A stretch of 47,343 nt of DNA from an uncultured Fretibacterium sp. (GCA_937900285.1 CALCEM010000043.1:1-47343), one strand, 5' to 3'; shown: positions 26,473 through 36,468, counted from the stretch's first letter. The notes: generated from the sequence alone by a model not told the origin. Numbers and translations: made by a program.

Positions 26473-29400
26473 TTAATATTTGCGTCTGAAAATAAAACCG
26501 GCCAACAAAATTATTAAACTTGAGCTGAAGACGTTGCAACCGCCTCCGCCACCACCGCTGGAACCTGAGCCAGAATCAGATGCCCTCCCGACCATCCAAA
26601 CAGCTCCGGAAATTTTCCCGTCATCAGAGCCATCAGGTACAACAAGCAATTTATTACTTCCAGCTCCAGATAATATTACGGCTTTATTATTTGAAGATAC
26701 TGACGCTGAATAAGCTCCCGAAGTTGTAGAAGTTCCGACATTTGCAATATAAACAGTTAAATCGATTTGTACGCCTTTATTTGAATCGCATTTACTTAAT
26801 TTTAATATTTTGTCTGAAATTGCTTCCGAAATGCTCTCGCCTCCATCACCTAATATAACTAAGCTTTTATTATTTGCACCTTGAAAATCAGGACGTAACG
26901 CACTGAAAATTTCATCTACTGTCGTCTTACTGTTTATGCTAACCGCGCTTAAATCATGGCCGATTAATTTTTTTATTTCATCACCCGTAAATTGCCATTG
27001 ATATAGCATAGGTATTAAATTACCCGTATCACAGTTATATATATCAAGTTGATAAGCCGGCTTTACAAATGAAAAACCTGCCGTTGAATAACCAGAATTA
27101 CGAGATGTAAATTTGCAGTCATTATCATCAATATTTTCAACTAGTGCAGGAGTTTCAGACCAAAGATTTGCAAAACTGCTCTTTACTGATTCCATATCCT
27201 CGTCAGTTGCTCCACCTGCAAAACTGAAATATGTATTATATTGATCGCTTACAGATTCAACAAATACTCCTAATCTGTTAGCAATTTCAGGATCGATATT
27301 TGTATATATATCTGCGTCAGAAACCATAATCATAACTGAATCAGTTTTTGCTGCATCGCGTTGAGACACAATTTCTATTTTTGCAAATCCATATCCCACA
27401 GCAGTGATATTCCCTGATTGATCAACCGTAACAGCTGCAGTATTTGAGCTTGACCAGGTTACAGGGTCGTTAATATCTTCTTCGGTTGCTGTTCTGCCGT
27501 TTGAATATTTCACCATTGCAACGAGGCTCGTAGTCTGTCCGACCGTCATTAAAGTATTTGGCACTCCGCTTATTGTAACGCTTGCGATCGTATAACCTTC
27601 TTCAGTTGAGTCAGATCTGTAACCGTCCTGAATCATTTCAATAGCTCCGATGTCATAACCGTAATAAATATTTTTTGACGGATTATACGAAGGGATCGGC
27701 CTCGACACTCCGCGCTCATCTGTTTCAGCTGCAAAACCCGTCCTGTTACCTCGTATAGCGTCAAGTATTCTGTATTCTGTATCTAAATCATCATCATCGA
27801 TCGCTAACGTTTTTAACGGAACAGTATCATATAAACTTGATCCGACCGTTGGAGTTGAGCCATAACCTGAACCGGGATTATTTGCGGCGATATTGTTTTC
27901 ACCAAAGAAATCAGATGTAACCCAGTCCGCGTTTTCCTTGTCGCCTGCATCAGAATTTCCCCAGTTTGTCATCATCGGTGAATTTGCATCAGCGTTTCCG
28001 TTTACTCCGATTCTGTTATAACCGCTTGAACTTGCGCTGGCACTGCTCGACACATGAATATCAGCCCCTAAAGTCGCTTTATTGCCCACGATTATGCTCG
28101 CTACCAAAGTTAATGTATCACTCTCAACATAAACTCCGCCTCCGCGTCCGGGACTCGCAGTATTTTCAAGAGCAACGGTGCAGCTTCTCATTGTAATTCC
28201 GCCATATAATGTAAGTGCTCCGCCGTAATTATTTTCTCCGCCGTAAACTTCATTTCTGACAAATGTGCAATTTTCTATACTGGAAGAACTTTCAACACGT
28301 ATATAACCTGCTCCGCCTTTAGTATCTTTGCCGGAATTTTGTGCCTGATTGTTATCAAATGTGCTCCGGTTTATGTCGGCTTTGTCGCACCACGTGTAAA
28401 TTGCTCCGCCTGAGCCACCGTTTGCTTTATTATAAACAAACATCGAAGTAGTTACAGTTACGAGCGTGCTGCTGTTGTAATTGTTAAAATAAATCGCTCC
28501 GCCGTCAGTGTTAGCTCTATTGCTCAAATAATAAGAAAGCGATGATTCTAAATTACTCATTGCAAAAATTGCTCCGCCTGCTCCGTTAGTCGTCTGATTA
28601 TCTCTGAAAGTTGTTTGATTCGTAGTAATTCCGGAATTTGCGTAAACACCTCCGCCGTTTCTATACGCTGAATTTTCGTATAAATAGCAATTTTCCAAAG
28701 TTAAGGCGCTTCCATGTGCGACAATTGCTCCGCCTATTGCAGAATTATTTTTGGCTTTGTTCTCGCCGAATGTCGAACCCGTTACAGTGAGAGAACCCGT
28801 TGAAAAAACTGCTCCGCCTCCGTTATTTGCTTGGCCTGAACTGTCGTGATCATTGCTTACAAATGTACAATTGGTGATGGTCGAGCCTGACCCCCAAACC
28901 ATTACAGCTCCTCCGCCTTGAGTGCTGGTTCTTCCAATTGAGTGATTTTGTCTGAAAGTTGAGTCGGTCAGCGTTAAAGCTCCTCCGCAGAAAACTGCTC
29001 CGCCTCCCTCTTTCGCGTTAGCTGTTCCGGATTCGCATGTTACTTCGTTATATAAAAATTCTGAATTTCCACCGATCGTAACATCAGAACTCGAAAATAC
29101 AGCGCCACCTGAACCGGAATTTGCCATATTTTTGCCGAACGCTCCAAAACTTGAATTAGTGATCGTCAACGTTCCAACAGCATAAACAGCTCCACCGGAT
29201 TCTCCTGCTTCATTATCGTTAAATTGAGAGAGCGATATTCTGATATATTTCTCTGAATAAATTGCGCCTCCGTTTGCTTCTGCTGTATTTCCTTCGGCGT
29301 TTCCAAATGTTGAATTATCGACAGTTATATAACCTTCTGCGTAAATTGCTCCGCCGGATTCTTCTGCAACGTTTTTATTAAAATTTGAATTGTTTATTGT

Positions 29401-31227
29401 TACATTACCCTCTGAAAAAACTACTCCGCCAGAAATTCCGGATTCTTGGTTACTTATAGTTGACCCGGAAATATTTACGTTACCGGAAGCATAAACAAAA
29501 CCGCCGTCGCCATTTTCAGAAGAGTTTTTATTTGACAGCTCGTAATTTGTTATTTGAACTTCACCAATTACGTAAACTGCTCCGCCTGCTCCGTATGAAA
29601 CATTATCAGTAAAACTATATGACGAAGTAATTTTAAAAGCCGGTGAACCTCCAGCGATAAATATTGCGCCGCCATCAGCATAATTTATATTTGAACTTCC
29701 GCTGCCGCCCTCAGTTTGATTTTGCGTAAAAACCATATTTCCAGAAGTTTTAAAACTTTCAGAAGTTCCGGCCCAAATTGCTCCGCCGTCTCCTGCGCTC
29801 AAGCTGTCGGAATTTGCAATATTATTCGTGAACGTTGCTCCTGAATTAAATGTAACAACTCCCGTCGACATTACGTAAACAGCACCGCCGTGATCTCTGG
29901 CTCTGTTATTTGTAAAAGTAGCTGTATTGCTGACCATCAAATTTCCAGTAGTAATATATAAACCTCCACCGCAAGATGTCATATTATTCGTAACATTTAA
30001 AGTCCCGTTTATATTTACTGAACCGGTGCTGATGTAAAATGCTCCCCAGTTGCCTATATAAGCCGATTCGCCGTCAATGCTCAAACTTCCAAAACTTACG
30101 GTGCTACTGCTTCCGGAATAAATTGCGCCTCCGAGTCCGTTTGTATATGCATATTCTTCAGTGCTTCCCATTGTTCCGGCTGAATTAGATTTTAAAATAA
30201 ATGTTGTATTGCTTCCGGCTGAAAAAGTAGTAGCACCTCCGATATATATGCCACCTCCGTTTATTGCGGCACTATTAGATGAAAATTCAGCGCCTCCGTT
30301 AAATGTTGAATTTCCTCCAGAAATATATAACGCTCCGCCCGAACCCGAACTCGATTTATTATCTGAAAAAGTTCCGCCGGCAAACGTTAAATCTGATGTG
30401 GAGTATACAGCTCCTCCGCTTCCTTCTGAAATATTTTTGTTGAAGGTTGGTTCAGCGGAAAATGTTAAAGTCCCGGAATTATATACAGCTCCTCCGCTTC
30501 CGCCTGATGTATTAGTGTTGAAAGTTCCTCCGGCCATGCTCAACGTACCAGCCGAAAAAATTGCGCCTCCATTAGTTGCAGCGGTATTGCTCGTAAAAAT
30601 TGGCGCACCTGCAAATGAAAATGTTACTCCGCTGTTGACGTAAATTGCTCCACCGTTTTCAGTTGCTGTATTTGATGTAAATGTCCCTGTCCCGTTGAAA
30701 GTTACGCCGGCATTTGTAGCGATAGCTCCTCCGTTAGCAGCAGAGTTTGAACTAAATGTACCGCCTTCAAATGTTACTGTACCGCCGGAATTATATACAG
30801 CTCCTCCGTTCCCGGTAGTCTTATTTGAATTAAATGTACAATTTGAAAATGTTGCGTTACCGCCGGAATTTATTTCAACTCCTCCGCCGATGCTGCTACC
30901 ATCAAAAGTTACATTATTAAAAATTACGGTCGTGCTGACTTTAAAAAATCTGATCGCGCTGGATGCTCTGATCGTTCCGCCTTCAACTGTAACATTAGAG
31001 AATGTGCTGTCAAATGTCACGGGGTCTTCTTCATCGAATACATGAGTCCCGCTGATCGTAAAAACTGGTTCGGTGTCGGCTGTTTTTCCTTCTTCGTCGT
31101 CCACTCGTTTAGCTTCTTCAACAGCTTCGGCAAAACTATCGAAATTAGTTCCATTGTACTTAACATCAGCGTAAGCACAAGAACAAAATAATAATAATAC
31201 GAATGCCAATAAAATAAATTTTTTCAT
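26473..31227 (-). CDS. Giant beta-helix surface adhesin with GGA(I/V)Y repeats and Synergist-CTERM tail
   Basis: A 1584-residue secreted protein. The signal peptide KKFILLAFVLLLFCSCAYA is followed by about 1100 residues of right-handed beta-helix repeats. Roughly 30 copies of GG(A/G)(I/V)(Y/F) alternate with FxxN or (F)xxNx(A)xxGG, the pattern of chlamydial polymorphic membrane proteins and other parallel beta-helix adhesins. Near residue 1215 a Big_2-like Ig domain follows (VTISGVPNTLMTVGQTTSL ... VTAVGYG-type end), then about 250 residues of unrecognised sequence. The C-terminus reads Ser/Gly linker, GGGGGGCN, a 14-residue hydrophobic stretch and FRRKY, the Synergist-CTERM form. No autotransporter barrel is present, so surface display must depend on the CTERM system. 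The start lies one base after the preceding gene's stop, so the two are probably coupled. Confidence 0.9.
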   Translation of the reverse strand: MKKFILLAFVLLLFCSCAYADVKYNGTNFDSFAEAVEEAKRVDDEEGKTADTEPVFTISGTHVFDEEDPVTFDSTFSNVTVEGGTIRASSAIRFFKVSTTVIFNNVTFDGSSIGGGVEINSGGNATFSNCTFNSNKTTGNGGAVYNSGGTVTFEGGTFSSNSAANGGAIATNAGVTFNGTGTFTSNTATENGGAIYVNSGVTFSFAGAPIFTSNTAATNGGAIFSAGTLSMAGGTFNTNTSGGSGGAVYNSGTLTFSAEPTFNKNISEGSGGAVYSTSDLTFAGGTFSDNKSSSGSGGALYISGGNSTFNGGAEFSSNSAAINGGGIYIGGATTFSAGSNTTFILKSNSAGTMGSTEEYAYTNGLGGAIYSGSSSTVSFGSLSIDGESAYIGNWGAFYISTGSVNINGTLNVTNNMTSCGGGLYITTGNLMVSNTATFTNNRARDHGGAVYVMSTGVVTFNSGATFTNNIANSDSLSAGDGGAIWAGTSESFKTSGNMVFTQNQTEGGSGSSNINYADGGAIFIAGGSPAFKITSSYSFTDNVSYGAGGAVYVIGEVQITNYELSNKNSSENGDGGFVYASGNVNISGSTISNQESGISGGVVFSEGNVTINNSNFNKNVAEESGGAIYAEGYITVDNSTFGNAEGNTAEANGGAIYSEKYIRISLSQFNDNEAGESGGAVYAVGTLTITNSSFGAFGKNMANSGSGGAVFSSSDVTIGGNSEFLYNEVTCESGTANAKEGGGAVFCGGALTLTDSTFRQNHSIGRTSTQGGGAVMVWGSGSTITNCTFVSNDHDSSGQANNGGGAVFSTGSLTVTGSTFGENKAKNNSAIGGAIVAHGSALTLENCYLYENSAYRNGGGVYANSGITTNQTTFRDNQTTNGAGGAIFAMSNLESSLSYYLSNRANTDGGAIYFNNYNSSTLVTVTTSMFVYNKANGGSGGAIYTWCDKADINRSTFDNNQAQNSGKDTKGGAGYIRVESSSSIENCTFVRNEVYGGENNYGGALTLYGGITMRSCTVALENTASPGRGGGVYVESDTLTLVASIIVGNKATLGADIHVSSSASASSSGYNRIGVNGNADANSPMMTNWGNSDAGDKENADWVTSDFFGENNIAANNPGSGYGSTPTVGSSLYDTVPLKTLAIDDDDLDTEYRILDAIRGNRTGFAAETDERGVSRPIPSYNPSKNIYYGYDIGAIEMIQDGYRSDSTEEGYTIASVTISGVPNTLMTVGQTTSLVAMVKYSNGRTATEEDINDPVTWSSSNTAAVTVDQSGNITAVGYGFAKIEIVSQRDAAKTDSVMIMVSDADIYTNIDPEIANRLGVFVESVSDQYNTYFSFAGGATDEDMESVKSSFANLWSETPALVENIDDNDCKFTSRNSGYSTAGFSFVKPAYQLDIYNCDTGNLIPMLYQWQFTGDEIKKLIGHDLSAVSINSKTTVDEIFSALRPDFQGANNKSLVILGDGGESISEAISDKILKLSKCDSNKGVQIDLTVYIANVGTSTTSGAYSASVSSNNKAVILSGAGSNKLLVVPDGSDDGKISGAVWMVGRASDSGSGSSGGGGGGCNVFSSSLIILLAGFIFRRKY

Positions 31228-31228
31228 G

Positions 31229-33196
31229 TTAAATCTCGTACCTCAACTTTTTATATGAAAGTGCAAATATCAAAATTAATACAAAACTTAACGCCCAAAA
31301 TCCCGAATTACATCCGCCACCGCCTCCGCCACTTCCTGAAGCAGTCGCAGAAGGTGAAACATCAGACGAACCGGAATAAATATTTGATTCATATCCTACG
31401 CGAGCTATATATATACCTAAATCCCATTTATCATCCTCGTAGCCATCGCGAACGACTATATATTCATTTGAAACGTCATCTATTTCATCCGGAACAACTG
31501 TGACCGAAGGTTTTACACCGTCAGAAATTCCATCTAAAAGCAATAATATAAAACTCACCGTCAAAACTCCGCGATCTTCATCGACAAATACTTTTACTTG
31601 ATCTTTGTAATATCCTAATTTGTCGAGAGTGTCCGTTAAATCGAGATGTTGATTTATATAACTGCTGTCAGTCGCAAAAGACAATAAATTTATACTGAAA
31701 TATTTTGAGAATAAATTATCTATATTGCCTTTTGAATACCATTCATCGACAAGTGCGTCCCAATATTTGCTTAACAATAAATTATCTTTTGGAATATTAA
31801 ATGTGATATGCACCGGGAGAATTCCATCAACAGATTTTGAATGCCTGTAATTTCCTGTAATTTGTTGTCTTAATCTTACGGAATGCAGGACTGAATTTGC
31901 ATCACCAACGGTCGTAACTTCTACAGAGCCGTTACTAATCGTCGCTACATCAGGCATACTGGGAGTATATGAAGATTTTAAATTTCTTTGGACATTGGGT
32001 AAAAAATTATCATTCGTGCCCAGCAATCTGAAACCGGTAATTTTATATGGGTATGCTTTTACATTTCCTGTTAATTCGCCGGTGGCCTCGCCCAAATTTT
32101 TACCAAATATAATTTTATGATTCAAAATTAAATTATACGGATTAGGATCATTTGGATCCGGACGATATAAAGGAATTACGCGTTTATTTCCGGCCTTTAT
32201 GTTAAACCTTAATCCAGTGTATACGCTCGTTAAACCGGGAGCAATATGGCTCAATTCATTTAAATAAAACTGGGGGTATAAATCATCAGTATATAAATTT
32301 CTCGGTAAATCAAATTTCCAATAACTCGGCTGAGGATTTGCAGTCGTATAAGTGTCATAACGCTGAACGGCGTATCTAATTCCGCAATTATTTGTAATTT
32401 CAGCTGTTAAAAAATAATATTCCGGGTTGCTGTCGTACATATCTGACTCAGAATCTAAAGCCAAAAATACCCATTGATTTTCGCCTTGTGTAGTATCAGC
32501 TGTAACACCCCAATTAAATTTATTATATGCTACTATGTTGCCCCTTGATGCTTGGTCTCTTAATATCGTTCTGAAAACTAACGGCGCAGTTTTATCAGTA
32601 GCAGTGTAATTATAAACATTCGCAATAACAAACGGAATATTTAAAGCCTGCGAAGGTTTGTCAGACGGATTTTGTCCAAAACCTAAATATTGTTTAACGC
32701 TGTCGTACTTGCTGTTAGAATTTGTTTTATTTATCGTAAATACATATTGTTTCCAGTTATCATCGTAACCTGTTCCGACTGGTGAACCGCTGGAATTTTT
32801 TAACGTAATATAATTTCCATCGCTAAAAACTAGATCAGGCGTTGTGGGTTCGCCATCAAATGTTGAAGCGTAATTTATAGTCAAATCCGTTGTAGTTTCG
32901 GGAAGCACCAATAAAATATTATATATGTCAGTGTTAGATACTTCCTCATTTGTTTCACCGCTCTCAATTGTTAAAGAATTTCTATCCGAAACGATATCGC
33001 CTTTAACATCCATTGAAACGGAATCCGCATCACCGCCCTTAGTTTGACGTGAGCCGGTAATTACTATCCATTGAGCACCAGAGCCACTCGATCCGTAAAC
33101 GTCATCAAATTGATAATTAGCATTAACAACAGGTGAATTAAATAAAAAAATTGTCACAAGCATTATTAAGCCCGTGATCACACGAAAAAATTTCAA
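31229..33196 (-). CDS. Secreted Synergist-CTERM protein of unknown function
   Basis: A 655-residue protein with a signal peptide (FFRVITGLIMLVTIFLFNSPVVNA) and a C-terminal Synergist-CTERM signal (SGSGGGGGGCN, then FWALSFVLILIFALSY, then KKLRYEI). The body is rich in Tyr, Asn, Asp and Ser and looks like beta-sandwich material. I recognise no domain. The TTG at 33194-33196 is the start, behind AGGAGG at about 11 bases; it fits the signal peptide. It is followed at once by the giant adhesin and preceded by the DUF255 gene at 32 bases. The shared tail suggests that both proteins go through the same sorting step to the same surface layer. Confidence 0.85.
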   Translation of the reverse strand: MKFFRVITGLIMLVTIFLFNSPVVNANYQFDDVYGSSGSGAQWIVITGSRQTKGGDADSVSMDVKGDIVSDRNSLTIESGETNEEVSNTDIYNILLVLPETTTDLTINYASTFDGEPTTPDLVFSDGNYITLKNSSGSPVGTGYDDNWKQYVFTINKTNSNSKYDSVKQYLGFGQNPSDKPSQALNIPFVIANVYNYTATDKTAPLVFRTILRDQASRGNIVAYNKFNWGVTADTTQGENQWVFLALDSESDMYDSNPEYYFLTAEITNNCGIRYAVQRYDTYTTANPQPSYWKFDLPRNLYTDDLYPQFYLNELSHIAPGLTSVYTGLRFNIKAGNKRVIPLYRPDPNDPNPYNLILNHKIIFGKNLGEATGELTGNVKAYPYKITGFRLLGTNDNFLPNVQRNLKSSYTPSMPDVATISNGSVEVTTVGDANSVLHSVRLRQQITGNYRHSKSVDGILPVHITFNIPKDNLLLSKYWDALVDEWYSKGNIDNLFSKYFSINLLSFATDSSYINQHLDLTDTLDKLGYYKDQVKVFVDEDRGVLTVSFILLLLDGISDGVKPSVTVVPDEIDDVSNEYIVVRDGYEDDKWDLGIYIARVGYESNIYSGSSDVSPSATASGSGGGGGGCNSGFWALSFVLILIFALSYKKLRYEI

Positions 33197-33228
33197 AATA
33201 TAAATTACCTCCTAAAGTTGAAAATTAT

Positions 33229-35391
33229 TTATTTTCTAGTTCGTGAAGCCCTGTGAGATCTCGCCGCCCTCGCTGAACGTTCCGGCCTCGTCCTTCTCGA
33301 AGATATATTTTTACTTTCGTTATTATTTTCAGAATTACCCTGCTCCTGAATATTTAAATTATTTTCGTTGTCTAATTCTTCATTTGTCGGAATCTTTACA
33401 GGTTGCGCAATTATTTTTTTAGGCTTTACCGGCTTCCATAATGATTCCGCTACCATCAACGATAAATATTTAATCGGAACTTCCAACGCTATACGAGCAA
33501 AACATTCAATAATTTTTTTGGCATAATCAGAATATTTTTTTTCATCCAAAATTTGACCCAGCTCGTTTAATCCAACAACAGCAAAAGCATTAACCGAAGG
33601 CAAATATCTATCAGCAGCAGACCTAAACGATGTAAAAATATTTGGTGAATTTTCCGGTATTAAATTTATTCCGCCAGATTTTTCATCATAAAATTTATTT
33701 ATCATCTCGTCCGCCGTTTCCTGCGCAAATTTTAAAATGTCGTTTAATTGCTTTTCGCCGGTGTTAAAATTTTTACAGGCTTTATATAATTCCATTAAGC
33801 CCCATAATAATTCAGCATAATCCCCAGCCATCGCTTCAACTGTAACATTTCCGGAAGTCCAGACATGAAAAAATTTTTCTTTCACACGCAAATTTCTCTG
33901 TATAAATAATGCTGTACGTTCCGCAATGTCCTTCCATTCGGATTTATTAAAACTTACTGATGCTTTTGCCAATGCTCCAATTATTAGGCCGTTCCAGTCC
34001 GTTAAAACTTTATCGTCGCGAAATCCTGAAACCCTTTTGTCTCTGGCATTCAATAATAATTTTCTGCACTCAGATAATTTGTAACCTACTTCGCTGCCCT
34101 TTATTCCGTAACGCCGCGCCAATTCCGTAACCGTTGAAGCCTCGTACAAAATATTACAGCCTATGTGAGAACCTGCTAATTCGCCCGCAAAATTTCCGCT
34201 AGGCAAAACAGCATAAGCCGTACAAAATAAACCGGTGTTTTCATGTAAAATATTTCTGATCTCATCCTCCGTCCATAAATAATAACGTCCCTCGCCCTCG
34301 TCAGTATCGCCTCCAATCGCTGACCTAAAACCTTGAGAGTATGATTCATCGTTGCAAAAATCACGCTTTATACAAAATACAATGTCCTCTGCCATCAAAT
34401 GATGAAACGGACTCCCCTTTAAATCCTGCGCTATAGACGAAATTAATAACAACATGGCCTGATCACACAAAAATTTTTCAAAATGCGGCACAAGCCAATG
34501 ACTATCTACCGAATATACCGAAAATCCTCCGCCCAAATGATCATGAATCCCTCCGCGCCACATCCTACGCAGTGTAATATCTACCATAGTGAAAGCATCG
34601 TAACGTTCATAACCTGTCGTGTGAAATCCGGATTTTTCATCAGCAAATCTCAATAAAAATAATAATTTCGTGAAATCTGGATATTTAGGACTTTTCCCAA
34701 AACCTCCCCACTGAACATCAAAATTATTTCTCAAATTTATAAACGCCTCATGTGCAGGAATCGATCCGATTTTTCCGCCAAATTTTGAACCAGCAAAAAT
34801 ATTAAATCTTTCCTTCACCTGTTTCGTTAATTCTTCTGCTGTTCGGTCAATGTCTTCACGCTGCATCAACCACAGCCATTTTACTCGCGGTAATATATCA
34901 GTCATGCCGGGCATTTGGCCTCTGGTTCTTTTCGGCAGCCACGTCGTACAAAAAAACGGAAGTCCTTCAGGTGTCAAAAAAATATTTAACGGCCACCCTC
35001 CGCTCCCGTTTTGAGCAATACAGACCTCCATAAATAAAGCATCTAAATCCGGACGCTCCTCCCTGTCAACTTTTACGGGTATGCAAGTATCGTTTAACAT
35101 TTCGGCGACTTCGGGATCGTTAAAACATTCTTTATCCATGACGCTGCACCAGTGACTCGTTGAATATCCAATCGATAAAAATATCGGCTTATCTTCGCGG
35201 CGTGCAATATTAAACGCTTCATCCCCCCAAGCATACCAGCCGACTGTGCTGTCCTTATGCTGTAATAAATACGGGCTTATCTCTTCAGATAATTGATTCT
35301 CCGGAACAAAAATATTTTTTTTGCGTTCGGCGATAGCTTTATTTTCTTCGATATATTCCCCGTATGATGATAATGGCCCTAAATCACTCAT
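33229..35391 (-). CDS. DUF255 / YyaL-like thioredoxin-fold protein with altered active site
   Basis: Member of the YyaL/spermatogenesis-associated-20 family: an N-terminal thioredoxin-like domain followed by an alpha/alpha barrel resembling N-acyl-glucosamine epimerases. Signatures: LLQHKDSTVGWYAWGDEAF, PIFLSIGYST, VDREERPDLDALFME, GGWPLNIFLTPEG, GGIHDHLGGGF. In most members the thioredoxin site is STCHWCHVM; here it reads STSHWCSVM, with Ser (codon 35155-35157) in place of the first Cys. Redox activity is therefore doubtful. The last 25 residues are an unusual Arg/Ser/Ala tail (RRTRPERSARAARSHRASR). Its start overlaps the stop of the HAD gene by 4 bases. The family's function is not established. 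Confidence 0.9.
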   Translation of the reverse strand: MSDLGPLSSYGEYIEENKAIAERKKNIFVPENQLSEEISPYLLQHKDSTVGWYAWGDEAFNIARREDKPIFLSIGYSTSHWCSVMDKECFNDPEVAEMLNDTCIPVKVDREERPDLDALFMEVCIAQNGSGGWPLNIFLTPEGLPFFCTTWLPKRTRGQMPGMTDILPRVKWLWLMQREDIDRTAEELTKQVKERFNIFAGSKFGGKIGSIPAHEAFINLRNNFDVQWGGFGKSPKYPDFTKLLFLLRFADEKSGFHTTGYERYDAFTMVDITLRRMWRGGIHDHLGGGFSVYSVDSHWLVPHFEKFLCDQAMLLLISSIAQDLKGSPFHHLMAEDIVFCIKRDFCNDESYSQGFRSAIGGDTDEGEGRYYLWTEDEIRNILHENTGLFCTAYAVLPSGNFAGELAGSHIGCNILYEASTVTELARRYGIKGSEVGYKLSECRKLLLNARDKRVSGFRDDKVLTDWNGLIIGALAKASVSFNKSEWKDIAERTALFIQRNLRVKEKFFHVWTSGNVTVEAMAGDYAELLWGLMELYKACKNFNTGEKQLNDILKFAQETADEMINKFYDEKSGGINLIPENSPNIFTSFRSAADRYLPSVNAFAVVGLNELGQILDEKKYSDYAKKIIECFARIALEVPIKYLSLMVAESLWKPVKPKKIIAQPVKIPTNEELDNENNLNIQEQGNSENNNESKNISSRRTRPERSARAARSHRASRTRK

Positions 35392-36035
35392 ATATTTTCA
35401 CTGTTCACTATTTCGATTAATTCGCTCAAATTATTTATAGATTTCCATGCGCCTATTTTAATAAATTCTTCGGCCGTTAAATTTCCTTTTGTTATTCCGA
35501 TCCCGCGCATATTTGAATTAATTGCGGTTTTAATATCAATTTCGGCATCTCCTATATAAATAGCATTCTCACGAGAAATTTTAAAATATTCGAGAATTTT
35601 ATTCAGCATCACGGGATCAGGCTTATACGGAATTTTCCCAAAAGGTTCTAAAGCTCCAACGATCAAATTAAAATATTTATTTAATCCTGTACGCTCGCAC
35701 ACTCTTGAAGGCAGTTCACGATTTGAAGCCATCGCTAAAATTATCCCCATCGATTTTAATTTCTCAAGCGTTGGGATCGTGTCATCAAACGGCTTAATTA
35801 ATTTGCGTTCATATTCTGCGTTATTGTCGCGATACATTTGAATCCATTCGGGTTTAAAATCACCCAACAAATTTTTGCAATATTCATTAATCGGACACGC
35901 AATATATTTCATTACTTTATCGTGATCGACTTCAGGAATATTATTTTTTCTCGCAACGTAATTAAACCCGGCCATGATCGCGTAACTTGAATCCACAATC
36001 GTCATATCATGGTCGAATATTAATAACTTGATCAC
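35388..36035 (-). CDS. HAD-superfamily phosphatase (phosphoglycolate phosphatase-like)
   Basis: A 215-residue haloacid dehalogenase hydrolase with an inserted helical cap (subclass IA). Motif I is FDHDMTIVDS (nucleophile first Asp; Met replaces the usual Gly), motif II ASNRE, motif III Lys in YKPDP, and motif IV GDAEIDI. The substrate cannot be read from sequence; phosphoglycolate or pyrophosphate phosphatase activity is usual. The start is GTG at 36033-36035 overlapping the upstream stop (GTGA), and its own stop overlaps the DUF255 start, so the three genes form a tight translationally coupled unit. Confidence 0.9.
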   Translation of the reverse strand: MIKLLIFDHDMTIVDSSYAIMAGFNYVARKNNIPEVDHDKVMKYIACPINEYCKNLLGDFKPEWIQMYRDNNAEYERKLIKPFDDTIPTLEKLKSMGIILAMASNRELPSRVCERTGLNKYFNLIVGALEPFGKIPYKPDPVMLNKILEYFKISRENAIYIGDAEIDIKTAINSNMRGIGITKGNLTAEEFIKIGAWKSINNLSELIEIVNSENI

Positions 36036-36433
36036 TTTCTTACCCCTGAACTTAACGCCTTTAAAGTGCTGTTACGATTTTTCGCAGCATTCTTTGAAGC
36101 AACTTCAGGCGAAGCCCAATATTTTTGAGCACGAGCCGTTAAACTTCCAATTAAATCTACTCCGAACATATTAAGCACAGTCGTAACTCCCAAAAATAAC
36201 CAGACAAATAACGCCATAAATCCAATTAATTTTAAACTCGTTCTCAAAGCCCTATCAGTAAAAGTTTCAAGTTTTTTTATTTCCGCTTCGGCCTTCTGTT
36301 TTTCATCGTAAGTCATAAAATCTGAATTGCGTTTGATCCTAAATATTTGCCATAACGTCGAACCAGATTGCGCCCACGACCATAACCCAAACATGAAAAC
36401 CGTCATTGCTATAAACGATATAAACATTAACAT
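36032..36433 (-). CDS. Small membrane protein of unknown function
   Basis: A 133-residue protein with two predicted membrane helices (LMFISFIAMTVFMFGLWSWA at the N-terminus and LIGFMALFVWLFLGVTTVLNMFG near residue 75). A charged segment (YDEKQKAEAEIKKLETF) lies between them, and the C-terminal tail is basic. I do not recognise a family. GGAGG lies about 10 bases before the ATG. It heads the coupled unit with the HAD phosphatase and the DUF255 protein and is divergent from the CbiL-like gene across 44 bases. Confidence 0.75.
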   Translation of the reverse strand: MLMFISFIAMTVFMFGLWSWAQSGSTLWQIFRIKRNSDFMTYDEKQKAEAEIKKLETFTDRALRTSLKLIGFMALFVWLFLGVTTVLNMFGVDLIGSLTARAQKYWASPEVASKNAAKNRNSTLKALSSGVRK

Positions 36434-36459
36434 TTTTAAATTCCTCCTTTCGGGCTTTG

Positions 36460-36468
36460 TGATATTAT
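36460..36468 (+). promoter_or_regulatory. Extended -10 element directly before the CbiL-like gene
   Basis: TGATATTAT (TGn plus TATTAT, 5 of 6 to TATAAT) ends 9 bases before ATG 36478, and no Shine-Dalgarno sequence lies between. Transcription would start at or next to the ATG, which implies a leaderless mRNA. No clear -35 is visible. Confidence 0.4.

Noticed and set aside
30161..31045. Plus-strand open frames rich in Ala-Pro-Pro opposite the giant adhesin
   Set aside because: They are the antisense reading of the GGA repeat codons; no ribosome site, and composition follows the repeats.
26473..31227. CRISPR-like or tandem nucleotide repeat array
   Set aside because: The repeats vary in spacing and sequence and keep one long reading frame encoding beta-helix turns.
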